Part shown: piece after piece, positions 1 to 6,981 of the stretch
Numbering within the stretch: position 1 is the stretch's first letter
Layout: each line of letters starts with the position of its first letter
Assembly (NCBI GenBank): GCA_028290595.1
Contig: JAQGJO010000236.1
Span: 1-12,582 of the forward strand
Reading direction: 5' to 3'
DNA length: 12,582 bases
DNA from: Hyphomicrobiales bacterium
GTDB lineage: Bacteria > Pseudomonadota > Alphaproteobacteria > Rhizobiales > Beijerinckiaceae
Translations under genes and position numbers: made by a program
The notes under the pieces: model-generated
Told to the model about the DNA's origin: nothing
Databases searched by the model: none
What the model saw: the letters and a program-made list of their open reading frames with translations, nothing else

Positions 1-1129
1 AAAGCGGCAGGATGAGCATGCCGACCGGGATCTGCGCAAAGGTGGCGATGAGTGAGCCGGTGTAAAGCCCGAGCACCACATCGCTATTCTGCTCGAACAG
101 GCGCGGACCCGGCAGCAGACCATGGATCAGCAATCCGCCGAGCAGCACAGCAGCGGAGTTCGACCCCGGAATGCCGAAACTGAGCAGCGGGATCAGCGAG
201 GCGCTCGCCACCGTATTGTTGGCGGCCTCCGGCGCGGCGACGCCCTCGGGCGAGCCCTTGCCGAATTCTTCCGGGTGTTTCGACCAGCGCTTCGCCTCGT
301 TGTAGGAAAAGAACGAGGCGATGGAGCCGCCGCCGCCCGGCAGCAGGCCTTCGATGAGGCCGACAAAACAGCCGATGCCTTGCGGCTTGGCCAGCCGTTT
401 CATCATCGCCCAATCCGGCATGCGAATGCGGATCGAGGCGCCGGACGCGGCGGCATAACCTTTCGAGCCCGACTGGCGCAGCAGTTCGCTGAGCGCAAAC
501 AGGCCGACCATGATCATGATCGGCTTGATGCCGCTCAAAAGCTCCGGCCGGTCGAAGGTGAAGCGCGTGACGCCTGAGAGCGGATCGACTCCGATGGTCG
601 CCACCATCATGCCGACGAGCGCCGCAGCAGCCCCCTTCAGCAACGACCCACCCGACAGCGATGCGATGATGCTGAGACCAAGCACGCCGAGCGCGCAATA
701 GGACATCGGCGTGAAGGCGAGCGCCAGGCTGGACAGCGGCTGCGTCAACGCAATGAGCGTGAAGAGGCCGAACAGGGAGCCGACGACACCCGACCACAGC
801 GAGATGCCGAGCGCCTCGCCGGCCTTGCCCTGCAGCTTCATCTCATAGCCGTCGACGACAGTGGCTGCGGCCGAATTGGTGCCCGGCGTGCGAATGAGAA
901 TGGCCGGGATCGAGCCACCATATTCGGCGCCGATGTAGACAGACGCCAGCAGCACGATCGCCGACATGGGATCTAGCGTATAGGTGAACGGCAGGATCAG
1001 CGCCATCGTCACCGAGGCGGACAGGCCCGGCATGGCGCCGCCGACGACGCCCCATACCAACCCGATGAGGGACGCAGGGATCAGCGGCGTGGTGACGAGA
1101 AGCATGAGGGATTTGAGAAGGCTTTCCAT
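1..1129 (-). CDS. tctA: TctA-family large permease subunit of a tripartite tricarboxylate transporter (3' end off the window)
   Basis: This is the large membrane subunit of a TTT secondary transporter, which imports carboxylates captured by a periplasmic TctC protein. I read 376 residues from the ATG at 1129; the family is usually about 500 aa, so roughly the last quarter lies beyond the left edge. Both halves of the internal TctA repeat are visible. The first has GGAMPGLSASVT (residues 30-41) and RTPGTNSAAATVVDGYEM (80-97). The second has GLIEGLLPGGGGSIASFFSY (257-276) and FGIPGSNSAAVLLGG (318-332). Long hydrophobic stretches between these indicate many membrane helices. The start lies 3 bp after the tctB stop, with a G-rich stretch overlapping the end of tctB, so translational coupling is likely. 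It is the last visible gene of the regulator-enzyme-transporter cassette. Substrate cannot be told from sequence. Confidence 0.93.
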   Translation of the reverse strand, partial: MESLLKSLMLLVTTPLIPASLIGLVWGVVGGAMPGLSASVTMALILPFTYTLDPMSAIVLLASVYIGAEYGGSIPAILIRTPGTNSAAATVVDGYEMKLQGKAGEALGISLWSGVVGSLFGLFTLIALTQPLSSLALAFTPMSYCALGVLGLSIIASLSGGSLLKGAAAALVGMMVATIGVDPLSGVTRFTFDRPELLSGIKPIMIMVGLFALSELLRQSGSKGYAAASGASIRIRMPDWAMMKRLAKPQGIGCFVGLIEGLLPGGGGSIASFFSYNEAKRWSKHPEEFGKGSPEGVAAPEAANNTVASASLIPLLSFGIPGSNSAAVLLGGLLIHGLLPGPRLFEQNSDVVLGLYTGSLIATFAQIPVGMLILPL

Positions 1130-1132
1130 GGC

Positions 1133-1612
1133 TCAGCCCCCAAACAAGGTGCCGACGGGCTGCGCCACGCCGAGCACTTTCACGAAGATGAGCCAGAAGA
1201 CGCCGGCGCCGCCGAAGGCGACGGCCAACGGCCGCCAGCCAAAGCCAATGCCTTCATAAAGCGACACGGCAAGGATGAGCACTGCGATCCCCAGGACGTA
1301 ACCGGCAAAATAAGCGGCGACGAGGTAGAGAGAGCCGCAGGCGATCAGTCCCATGGCGCGCCACAGCGTGGCGACGCGCTCATCGTCGTCGTCGTCGTCA
1401 CCGCCGGCGTGGACGACCTTGCTGCGCAAGGCCAGAACACCACGCACGATGATCGCCAGCGACACCAGCGCCAGCGCGCCGGCGAGCACCAGGGGAATGC
1501 CCTGCGCGCCGACATCGTCGGAGAGGCTGCTGCGTGGAATTTCGCCGGTGCCGTACCAATAGAGCAGCGCCAATGCGAGCAGTGCGATACCGCTGCCGAT
1601 TTCCTTGTTCAC
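1133..1612 (-). CDS. tctB: TctB-family small permease subunit of the tripartite tricarboxylate transporter
   Basis: A 159-aa inner-membrane protein of the TctB family, the small and poorly conserved partner of TctA. Its order between tctC and tctA is typical of the system. Four hydrophobic segments can be seen: residues about 7-22, 38-58, 89-112 and 126-150. The start codon is GTG at 1612 (reading MNKEIGSG), chosen because a GGGAG ribosome-binding site lies about 8 bases upstream and no better start exists. The loop after the second hydrophobic segment carries six consecutive aspartates plus a glutamate, encoded by a GAC/GAT run at about 1381-1399. That is odd for this family and suggests a triplet-repeat expansion. 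The gene begins about 50 bp after the tctC stop and ends 3 bp before the tctA start. Confidence 0.88.
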   Translation of the reverse strand: MNKEIGSGIALLALALLYWYGTGEIPRSSLSDDVGAQGIPLVLAGALALVSLAIIVRGVLALRSKVVHAGGDDDDDDERVATLWRAMGLIACGSLYLVAAYFAGYVLGIAVLILAVSLYEGIGFGWRPLAVAFGGAGVFWLIFVKVLGVAQPVGTLFGG

Positions 1613-1661
1613 GCGTCGCTCCCGATATCCGTTTCTTTACGCTTGATATCTACTTGGACAA

Positions 1662-2633
1662 TCACTTGATGACGCCGGTTTCCTTCAGGAAGGCTTCCGA
1701 CTCTTTGGCGAAATTCTCGATCAGCGCATTGGCGGCAGCAGCGCCGCGAAAATCGACGATCAGACTTTCGGCTTCATAGGTCTTCTTGTAGGCGGGATCG
1801 GCCATCATTTTGGGCAAGGCCTGCTCCCAAACGGCGATGATCTCCGGCGGCAGGCCTTTCGGACCCGCCAGACCGCGGAACTTGTGAACCACGGCGTCAA
1901 AACCCTGTTCCTTCACCGTCGGCATGTCGGGAAAATCGACGAGACGCTCGCTATTGAAGGCGCCGAGCAGCCGCACCTTGTTGCCGGCCAACTGGGCGCG
2001 CAATTCCTGCACCTCGCCGACGCCTGCATCGAGCGTGCCGTTGAGGACATTGATCATCATGTCTCCGCCGCCCTCATGCGAGACGATGGCCGCATTGACG
2101 CCGGCGACGCGCTTGAGCTGTTCGGCCGCCTGCCGCTCCAGCGAAGCAGGATTGGCGACGCCCCAGCGGCCGCGCGAGGCGCGCGCCTTGTCGATGACAT
2201 CCTTGACGCTTTTGAACGGGCCGTCGGTGCGCGTATAAAGCACTTCCGGATCGGCGAACATTACGGCCAGCGGCTGCATATCATGCCAGGTGTGCGGCGG
2301 CTTCGACATCAGTGAGGTGTAAATATAGGTCGGCGTGATCGCATAGAAGATCGAGCCGTCCGGCTTCGAGGTCGCGACCTTGCTGATGGCGCGGGCGCCA
2401 CTGCCGCCCTGCACGTTGTCGACGACGAAGGTGGCATCGATATAACGACCGAGATGTTTCACCATCTCGCGCAGAAACACATCGCTGCCACCGCCGGGCG
2501 ACGAATGCGTGACCAGAGTCACCACCTTGTGAGGATAAGGCGCGGCCTGGGAAAAGGCCGCGACCGAAGACAAGATCAACGCCGAGACCGCCAATCCAAT
2601 TGAGCTGGCGATCCACCTTCCCGCTTGTTTCAT
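1662..2633 (-). CDS. tctC: TctC/Bug-family periplasmic substrate-binding protein
   Basis: A 323-aa extracytoplasmic solute receptor of the Bug/TctC family. It captures the carboxylate in the periplasm and delivers it to the TctA-TctB permease. Residues 1-30 form a classical signal peptide with likely cleavage after FSQA30. The mature part starts with YPHKVVTLVTHSSPGGGSD, the usual first strand and glycine-rich ligand loop. It continues with the NVQGGSGARAISKVATSKPDG segment, the family counterpart of the 'GAGG...A..PDGYT' motif, and ends with the FPDMPTVKEQGFD and GLPPEIIAVWEQAL segments typical of Bug proteins. Length matches the family norm. A strong Shine-Dalgarno (GGAGGAGACGGAG) precedes the ATG. 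It starts 33 bp after the PrpD-like gene, so it is cotranscribed with it. Bug ligands range over many di- and tricarboxylates and aromatics, so no ligand is assigned. Confidence 0.93.
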   Translation of the reverse strand: MKQAGRWIASSIGLAVSALILSSVAAFSQAAPYPHKVVTLVTHSSPGGGSDVFLREMVKHLGRYIDATFVVDNVQGGSGARAISKVATSKPDGSIFYAITPTYIYTSLMSKPPHTWHDMQPLAVMFADPEVLYTRTDGPFKSVKDVIDKARASRGRWGVANPASLERQAAEQLKRVAGVNAAIVSHEGGGDMMINVLNGTLDAGVGEVQELRAQLAGNKVRLLGAFNSERLVDFPDMPTVKEQGFDAVVHKFRGLAGPKGLPPEIIAVWEQALPKMMADPAYKKTYEAESLIVDFRGAAAANALIENFAKESEAFLKETGVIK

Positions 2634-2666
2634 CTCCGTCTCCTCCCCATTGATTTTGTAACTGGT

Positions 2667-4106
2667 CTATTGAGCGGCTTCTCCGTGCGCGGCATGGGCG
2701 CCATCGAAGACCATCAGTTCCGCCAGCCGCGCTCCGTCAGGCAGCGTTTCGAGTGTGTTGACCGCTTCCAGCAGTCTCACTTGCGCGGCAGTGTCGAGCG
2801 CACCTTCCGCGCACATGCGGAACTTGCCTTCGAGGTCGGCATCGGAAATCGGGTTGAGCGGCCCGCCGCGATAGCGCTCGTCGGCCCATTGCACCAGGGT
2901 GCGGCCGTCCTTGGTATCGACCTCGATGCGCGAGCGGATGAGATCGTAGCCAAGCGCATCGATTTCCGGATCGCCGTGTACCTGCGTGCGCTTCTGCATG
3001 TCCTGCATGGCGGGCGAGGCGACGAAAGCGTCCATGAATTCGTGGTGGCTGGCGCGGCGCTTCAGCACCATCATGCACAGCAGCGCCGGCATGGAGAATT
3101 TCGCCTGCAGATGATTGACCGCCACCGGATAGCGGATAGGTTCCAGAATATTCTTACCGGCATAAAAGCGGATACGCTCGACCTGCTCGGGCTTGAGATC
3201 GTTATCCAGCACCAGTTTCAGCATGGCGTCCATGGACTGATGGGTGACAATGCCCGACGGAAATGGCTTGATGCTGACGCCAGGATCGACAATCGTCAGT
3301 GTCTTGCCAAAACCCTGCGAAATCTTCGAGGGATCGAAACCCTCGCCCATCACCGAGAAGAAACCCCACTGGCCATCGAGCACAGTCGGATCGGCGGTGA
3401 AGCCGCGCGCGGCCAGCAGCGCCGCCGTCACGCCGTTCTCTGCCGCGCGGCCGACATGTAGGGGCTTGGTCATGGTGCCGAACGAGGCGCGGATGCCCGC
3501 CGCCATCGAGGCGGCGATGCCGAGCGCATGGGCGAGCTGGTCGCCTTTCAGCCCGAGCAGTTTCGACGCGGCTGCGGCGGCGCCGAAAGTGCCGACCGTG
3601 CCGGAGGAATGATGGCCGCGGCGATAGTGCTTCGGCAGCATCCATTCGGAAATCTTGCTCTCGACTTCGAAGCCGGTCTGGAAGGCGAGCATGAAGCTTC
3701 GGCCATCCACACCGCCTAAGCGTTGCGACATCACCAGCGCCGCCGTCAGCGGCGGCACGGAAGGATGGGTGAGCAGGCCGTAGATGTGGGCCGGATCGCG
3801 CGACACTTGTGTATCGTCCCAGTCATGGGCATGGCCGGCAGTGCCGAGCACACGCGCGGCAATCGCCGCCGGCGCCCGCTGTTTGCCGCCCGACAGCAGC
3901 AGCGCATCGGGCCTTCCGCCCTGCTCCACCGCTTCATCAACGAGAATATGGACCGAGTGTTCGGACGCACCCGCCAGCATGACGCCGAGCGTGTCGATCA
4001 TGCAGCGCTTGCCGATGCGCAGCGCCTCCGCCGGCAGATCATCGTAACGGACGTTCTCAATGAAGGAGACGGCCTGCGACGTGATGGCGGTTTGCGGGGT
4101 GGACAT
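2667..4106 (-). CDS. MmgE/PrpD-family protein (2-methylcitrate dehydratase / aconitate decarboxylase superfamily)
   Basis: A 479-aa cytosolic enzyme of the MmgE/PrpD superfamily. Known members are 2-methylcitrate dehydratase, cis-aconitate decarboxylase and iminodisuccinate epimerase, which act on multi-carboxylates by dehydration, decarboxylation or epimerisation. Family landmarks in order are HAHDWDDT (92-99), THPSVPP (113-119), GHHSSGTVGTFGAAAAASKLLG (164-185), TMTKPLHVGRAAENG (211-225) and SIKPFPSG (278-285). These carry the expected active-site Asp, His and Lys positions. At AKFSMPALL (335-343) the tyrosine commonly following FSxP is an alanine. The ATG at 4106 lies 20 bp after the regulator stop; its ribosome site is weak (AAGG about 13 bases upstream), so coupling to the regulator is plausible. 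No prpB, prpC or acnB lies nearby, which argues against a standard methylcitrate cycle. The transporter downstream suggests that it acts on the imported acid. Confidence 0.9.
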   Translation of the reverse strand: MSTPQTAITSQAVSFIENVRYDDLPAEALRIGKRCMIDTLGVMLAGASEHSVHILVDEAVEQGGRPDALLLSGGKQRAPAAIAARVLGTAGHAHDWDDTQVSRDPAHIYGLLTHPSVPPLTAALVMSQRLGGVDGRSFMLAFQTGFEVESKISEWMLPKHYRRGHHSSGTVGTFGAAAAASKLLGLKGDQLAHALGIAASMAAGIRASFGTMTKPLHVGRAAENGVTAALLAARGFTADPTVLDGQWGFFSVMGEGFDPSKISQGFGKTLTIVDPGVSIKPFPSGIVTHQSMDAMLKLVLDNDLKPEQVERIRFYAGKNILEPIRYPVAVNHLQAKFSMPALLCMMVLKRRASHHEFMDAFVASPAMQDMQKRTQVHGDPEIDALGYDLIRSRIEVDTKDGRTLVQWADERYRGGPLNPISDADLEGKFRMCAEGALDTAAQVRLLEAVNTLETLPDGARLAELMVFDGAHAAHGEAAQ

Positions 4107-4126
4107 GGAACGGGAGCCTTTCTTTT

Positions 4127-4861
4127 CTATTTGGCGGTTTTTGATTTGGCAGTTTTGGCGGTTCTTGAATTGGCAGTTCTTGAATTGATTTGGCGCGCCG
4201 GTTTGGCTTGCGCGGCGGCGATGAGGCGCGCCTTGGCACGGGCCACATGGGCGTTGAAGGCTTCGCGGGCGCGGACGGGATCGCGGGCGGCGACCGCCTC
4301 GACCATATCGCGATGCTCGGCATTGGAAACCGAAAGACCGCCGCCCTGCACCAGCGAGCGGGCGCGGAACAGATGCAGCTTCTTGACGAGATCGCCGTAG
4401 GAGGCGGCGAGAACCGGATTGTCCGTCGCCCCGACAATGAAGGTGTGGAAGGCGAGATTGAGCGGATAATAAGCGTCGAAATCCATCGCCGCCGCAGCCG
4501 CATCCATATCGTCGAGAAAGCCGCGCAGGCGCGCGATCGTCTCGGGGTCGGCGTGCTGGGCCAGCAGCTCGCCGGCCAGTCCGAACAGCGCGGCGCGCAC
4601 GTCGTAGATAGCCAGCGCCTGTTCGAGTTCGAGCTTGCGGACGAAAAAGCCGCGATTGGGCACCTGATCGATCAGGCCCGATGACATGAGTGAGCGCAGC
4701 GCCTCGCGCAGCGGCCCGCGGCTGACGCCGAACCGCGCCGCCAACGCATTCTCGTTGACCCGCTCGCCCGGCGCGATGACGCCGCCCAGGATGACTTTCT
4801 CAAGCTCGCGCTCAAGCACGCCCGGCAGGCTTTGGGTGCGCAGAATGGTGAGATCGTCCAA
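4127..4861 (-). CDS. GntR-family transcriptional regulator, FadR/FCD subfamily
   Basis: A 244-aa DNA-binding repressor or activator with an N-terminal winged helix-turn-helix (residues about 10-76) and a C-terminal FCD ligand domain (about 80-215). The winged helix has the hallmark PGERVNENALAARFGVSRG followed by PLREALRSLMSSGLI. In the FCD domain NLAFH (N135, H139), EHRD (H183) and NAHV (H205) fit the usual metal/carboxylate site. The start is TTG at 4861: the in-frame stop is only 16 bases upstream and no ATG or GTG lies between. A GGAAA sequence about 8 bases before it could bind the ribosome. It heads the cassette and probably senses the imported acid or a breakdown product. Its last about 20 residues are a repetitive Thr/Ala/Lys/Ser-rich tail outside the domain, encoded by short tandem DNA repeats. 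Confidence 0.91.
   Translation of the reverse strand: MDDLTILRTQSLPGVLERELEKVILGGVIAPGERVNENALAARFGVSRGPLREALRSLMSSGLIDQVPNRGFFVRKLELEQALAIYDVRAALFGLAGELLAQHADPETIARLRGFLDDMDAAAAAMDFDAYYPLNLAFHTFIVGATDNPVLAASYGDLVKKLHLFRARSLVQGGGLSVSNAEHRDMVEAVAARDPVRAREAFNAHVARAKARLIAAAQAKPARQINSRTANSRTAKTAKSKTAK
4131..4184. repeat. Short tandem repeats encoding the regulator's C-terminal tail
   Basis: Two adjacent 15-bp units, 4155-4169 and 4170-4184, differ at one base (ttggcggttcttgaa versus ttggcagttcttgaa). Degenerate copies follow at 4131-4154. The unit is five codons long and in frame, giving NSRTA twice, then KTAK and SKTAK in the GntR-family protein. Slipped-strand expansion or contraction here would change the tail length without breaking the frame. 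Confidence 0.85.
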
Positions 4862-4895
4862 GGGGCGTTTCCGGCGTTAGTTATCCGGCGGCCAG

Positions 4896-4922
4896 ATGAT
4901 ATTGCCGATTGTAAATTGTCAA
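4896..4922 (-). promoter_or_regulatory. Candidate sigma-70 promoter of the gntR-prpD-tct operon
   Basis: On the minus strand a perfect TTGACA (-35) lies at 4917-4922 and a TATCAT (-10-like) at 4896-4901. The 15-bp spacer is shorter than the ideal 17. Transcription would start near 4889 and leave a leader of about 28 bases before the TTG start at 4861. The -35 box lies inside the palindrome at 4911-4930. The short spacer and the TTG start lower certainty. Confidence 0.55.
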
Positions 4923-4930
4923 CAATTTAC
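4911..4930. promoter_or_regulatory. 20-bp palindromic operator, probably for the adjacent GntR/FCD regulator
   Basis: Two perfectly complementary 9-bp arms (gtaaattgt and acaatttac) flank a 2-bp centre. The core TTGT-CA-ACAA has the GT...AC architecture that is typical of FadR-subfamily GntR operators. It lies about 50 bp upstream of the regulator's start and overlaps the TTGACA box on the minus strand. Binding there would therefore block RNA polymerase and give negative autoregulation of the whole cassette. The palindrome is directly visible; the assignment to this regulator is inference from position and motif type. Confidence 0.75.
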
Positions 4931-5406
4931 TTTAAGCTATTGGAACTCTCGCTTCTCTGGGAAGGGAAGACGCTTCTCCGGTACTTCGCGCTGCTGCTAT
5001 CCATCCATGCCGGGCGTCGTAAGCGGCTTTACGGACAAACTGGCCGTGGACCTGTCGCGCAAGCTGCGCCCACTCGAAACATCAAAAATGTCGGTCTAGG
5101 CCCTCCCCAAAGAATGCGTGTCGGCGGATGTAGCTTTTTGCCCCAACGGCCACGTCGGGTAAAACCGAAGCGGTCGCCGAAATCAATTACGCAACATGGT
5201 AGAAAGACGCTGTGCTGCGGCAGGTGAAACGCGCGTCAACGCGCGAAGTTGCCCATCGATTAAATTAGATGGCAAACTGGCGACAACGCTCCGTTTCTAC
5301 ACTCTCACCGTCAGGTGAATGGCTATCCCAGAAGATCACGAAAGCTCTCATCTACCGAGGCCTATGCTGACGCCATTTTAGAAGAACATTTTGTACGAGG
5401 GATTGG
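4931..5406. other. 476-bp non-coding or degenerate stretch between the operon and the SGNH gene
   Basis: No reading frame here has a convincing start, ribosome site or recognisable motif on either strand. A 131-codon plus-strand frame (4832-5227) begins inside the regulator and crosses its operator, so it is not credible. Composition is more A+T-rich than the flanking genes. Visible structure is limited to a small hairpin at 5230-5245 (CGCGCG arms, TCAA loop) and a loose inverted pair at 5248-5257/5268-5277 (8 of 10 bases pair, centre gattaaatta). The latter lies upstream of the hydrolase gene and could be a regulatory site. A decayed gene cannot be excluded. Confidence 0.5.
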
Positions 5407-6069
5407 ATGAGGCCGCAAACTATCGCGTTGGTCTGGCTGTCTCTTGGCCTAGCGTTGGGGACGGTGCTGGGGGTTACATTCAGCGCGACAGCGAGGCGAG
5501 TAGTTCAGATCGTAAAAGCTGAATTTGCTGCGCCGGATCGGCGAGCTTTGTTGAAACGATCACCGCCGCCCGGTTCCATCGCGATCATTGGCGACAGCCA
5601 TATCGAAGCCGGGCCTTGGGAAAGGCTAATAGGACCGGACTTCTCTAATTATGGCATTGGCGGCGATACAACAATTGGTGTGATCAACAGGCTCGACGAA
5701 ATAGGCGGAAAACGCGCTGTTCTCTTGATCGGCGTGAACGATATTCTTAGAGGAGAATTGGCTCCGGAGGTTGCAACGAATATCGCGATTATTGTCGAGC
5801 GCCTGCAAAGGCCCGTGCTCCTGATTTCGCTGATACCGGTCAAAGGCACGCTGGCCAAACATAACTCGACGCTCAAACAGCTAAATGCTTTGATCAGGAT
5901 GAACTGCAACCCGCAGAACTGCGCTTTTCTTGATATTTGGCCAGCGATGGAGGTCAACGGGACACTCAATCCAGAATTCGCGGAGGACGACGTTCACCTG
6001 AACATTGAAGGCTACCGTATCGTCGCTAAACTCATTACCGCGGCTTTCGGCGACGGGACGGCTAGGTAA
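5407..6069 (+). CDS. Membrane-anchored SGNH/GDSL-family hydrolase
   Basis: A 220-aa putative esterase or acyl-hydrolase of the SGNH fold. All four signature blocks are present. Block I is IIGDSHIEAG with nucleophile S64. Block II is NYGIGGDT with oxyanion glycine G85 or G86. Block III is LIGVNDI with N111. Block V is EDDVHLNIEGY with D194 and H197. Residues 5-24 form a hydrophobic helix followed by basic residues, so the enzyme is probably anchored with its catalytic domain outside the cytoplasm. GAGGG at 5397-5401 lies 5 bases before the ATG and fixes the start. The substrate is unknown; related domains act on acetylated sugars, lipids or thioesters. It is the only complete plus-strand gene in the window, stands alone, and has lower G+C than its neighbours (some 60-base lines are about 45 percent), hinting at separate origin. 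Confidence 0.87.
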   Translation: MRPQTIALVWLSLGLALGTVLGVTFSATARRVVQIVKAEFAAPDRRALLKRSPPPGSIAIIGDSHIEAGPWERLIGPDFSNYGIGGDTTIGVINRLDEIGGKRAVLLIGVNDILRGELAPEVATNIAIIVERLQRPVLLISLIPVKGTLAKHNSTLKQLNALIRMNCNPQNCAFLDIWPAMEVNGTLNPEFAEDDVHLNIEGYRIVAKLITAAFGDGTAR

Positions 6070-6216
6070 CTACGTTCGGCGTCCTGCCGGTGAACGGCCA
6101 CCCGTTAAAATCGGCAGAGTTTTTGGGATTTCACTGGCTACGCCAAATAGCATGGCTGGGACGAAGCGCCTCCTAACCCGTCCTCGTGGGAACGACAGTC
6201 CCTTCTCACTGCGCCG

Positions 6217-6834
6217 TCAGTGCCCGACGTCAGTATCCTCACCATGGACAGCTCTCCTGCCGGGATGCCCCTGGTTCGCTGTGTCCTGCGCCAGCCTGTC
6301 GACGTAGGCGATGCCGATCGCCGAGATGATGAACACCGTGTGGATGATCGTCTGCCACATGATGCCGCTTTCGGTATAATTCGTGGTGCGGCCGGCGGTG
6401 CCGAGATTGCCGGCCTCGATGAAGGTGCGCAGCAGGTGGATGGAGGAAATGCCGATGATCGCCATGGCGAGCTTGATCTTCAATACACCGGCGTTGACAT
6501 GGCTCAGCCATTCCGGCTCGTCGGGATGGCCTTCAAGATTGAGGCGCGACACGAACGTCTCGTAGCCACCGACGATCACCATCACCAGCAGGTTGGAGAT
6601 CATCACCACGTCGATCAGGCCGAGCACGACGAGCATGATCTGCTGCTCGCTGAAATCGGTGGCGTGAATGATCAGGTGCCACAGCTCCTTGAGGAACAGC
6701 ACCACGTAAACGCCCTGCGCCACAATCAGCCCGAGATAAAGCGGCAGTTGCAGCCAGCGCGAGCCGAAAATCATCAACGGCAAAGGTTGCAGTCTTTTGG
6801 GTTGCATCTGTTTGCGGATGGGCACGTCGGACAT
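6217..6834 (-). CDS. UPF0114 (YqhA-family) inner-membrane protein
   Basis: A 205-aa membrane protein of the YqhA/UPF0114 family, of unknown function. Conserved family segments are ASR-like [16 protein letters not shown] (24-39), [31 protein letters not shown] (68-98), [13 protein letters not shown] [14 protein letters not shown] (128-141) and [19 protein letters not shown] (163-181). Hydrophobic segments at about 27-47, 66-90, 117-137 and 160-178 give about four membrane helices. AAGGA about 7 bases before the ATG at 6834 supports that start; an internal Met10 is less likely. After DRL the protein runs on for about 24 polar residues, a tail longer than in E. coli YqhA as I recall it. That tail sits at the edge of the low-G+C segment, so it may have been changed by the nearby junction. 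Confidence 0.86.
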   Translation of the reverse strand: MSDVPIRKQMQPKRLQPLPLMIFGSRWLQLPLYLGLIVAQGVYVVLFLKELWHLIIHATDFSEQQIMLVVLGLIDVVMISNLLVMVIVGGYETFVSRLNLEGHPDEPEWLSHVNAGVLKIKLAMAIIGISSIHLLRTFIEAGNLGTAGRTTNYTESGIMWQTIIHTVFIISAIGIAYVDRLAQDTANQGHPGRRAVHGEDTDVGH

Positions 6835-6866
6835 TTTCGATCCTTGTTATGGGGTCTTTTGATACC

Positions 6867-6912
6867 GCATCGCTTTTTGCGAAAAACCGGCGTCCACTTT
6901 TTCGCGCGATGC
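6867..6912. repeat. REP-like palindromic element, copy 1
   Basis: Nested inverted repeats lie between the YqhA-family and AEC-family genes. The outer arms are gcatcgc (6867-6873) and gcgatgc (6906-6912). The inner arms are gcgaaaaa (6879-6886) and tttttcgc (6898-6905). The core aaccggcgtccactt (6885-6899) recurs with one change at 9701-9715 in another intergenic palindrome. Shared core plus different arms is what one expects of dispersed REP-type elements in alphaproteobacterial genomes. Confidence 0.7.
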
Positions 6913-6981
6913 TCTCGAACGTCGGCGGCGGAAGAAACACGGTTATGACAAGATACGATGTATGCCGTCGCTGCAACGGCT

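Noticed and set aside
2625..3461. 278-codon open frame on the plus strand
   Set aside because: It is antisense to the PrpD-family gene and its composition is that of a shadow frame.
4832..5227. 131-codon open frame on the plus strand upstream of the SGNH gene
   Set aside because: It starts inside the GntR gene on the opposite strand, runs across the operator and promoter, has no ribosome site, and its translation shows no domain-like pattern.
6070..6216. Bidirectional terminator between the convergent SGNH and YqhA-family genes
   Set aside because: Only a loose ctgccg/cggcag pair is visible, with a long loop and no T-run. This is not enough to call a terminator.
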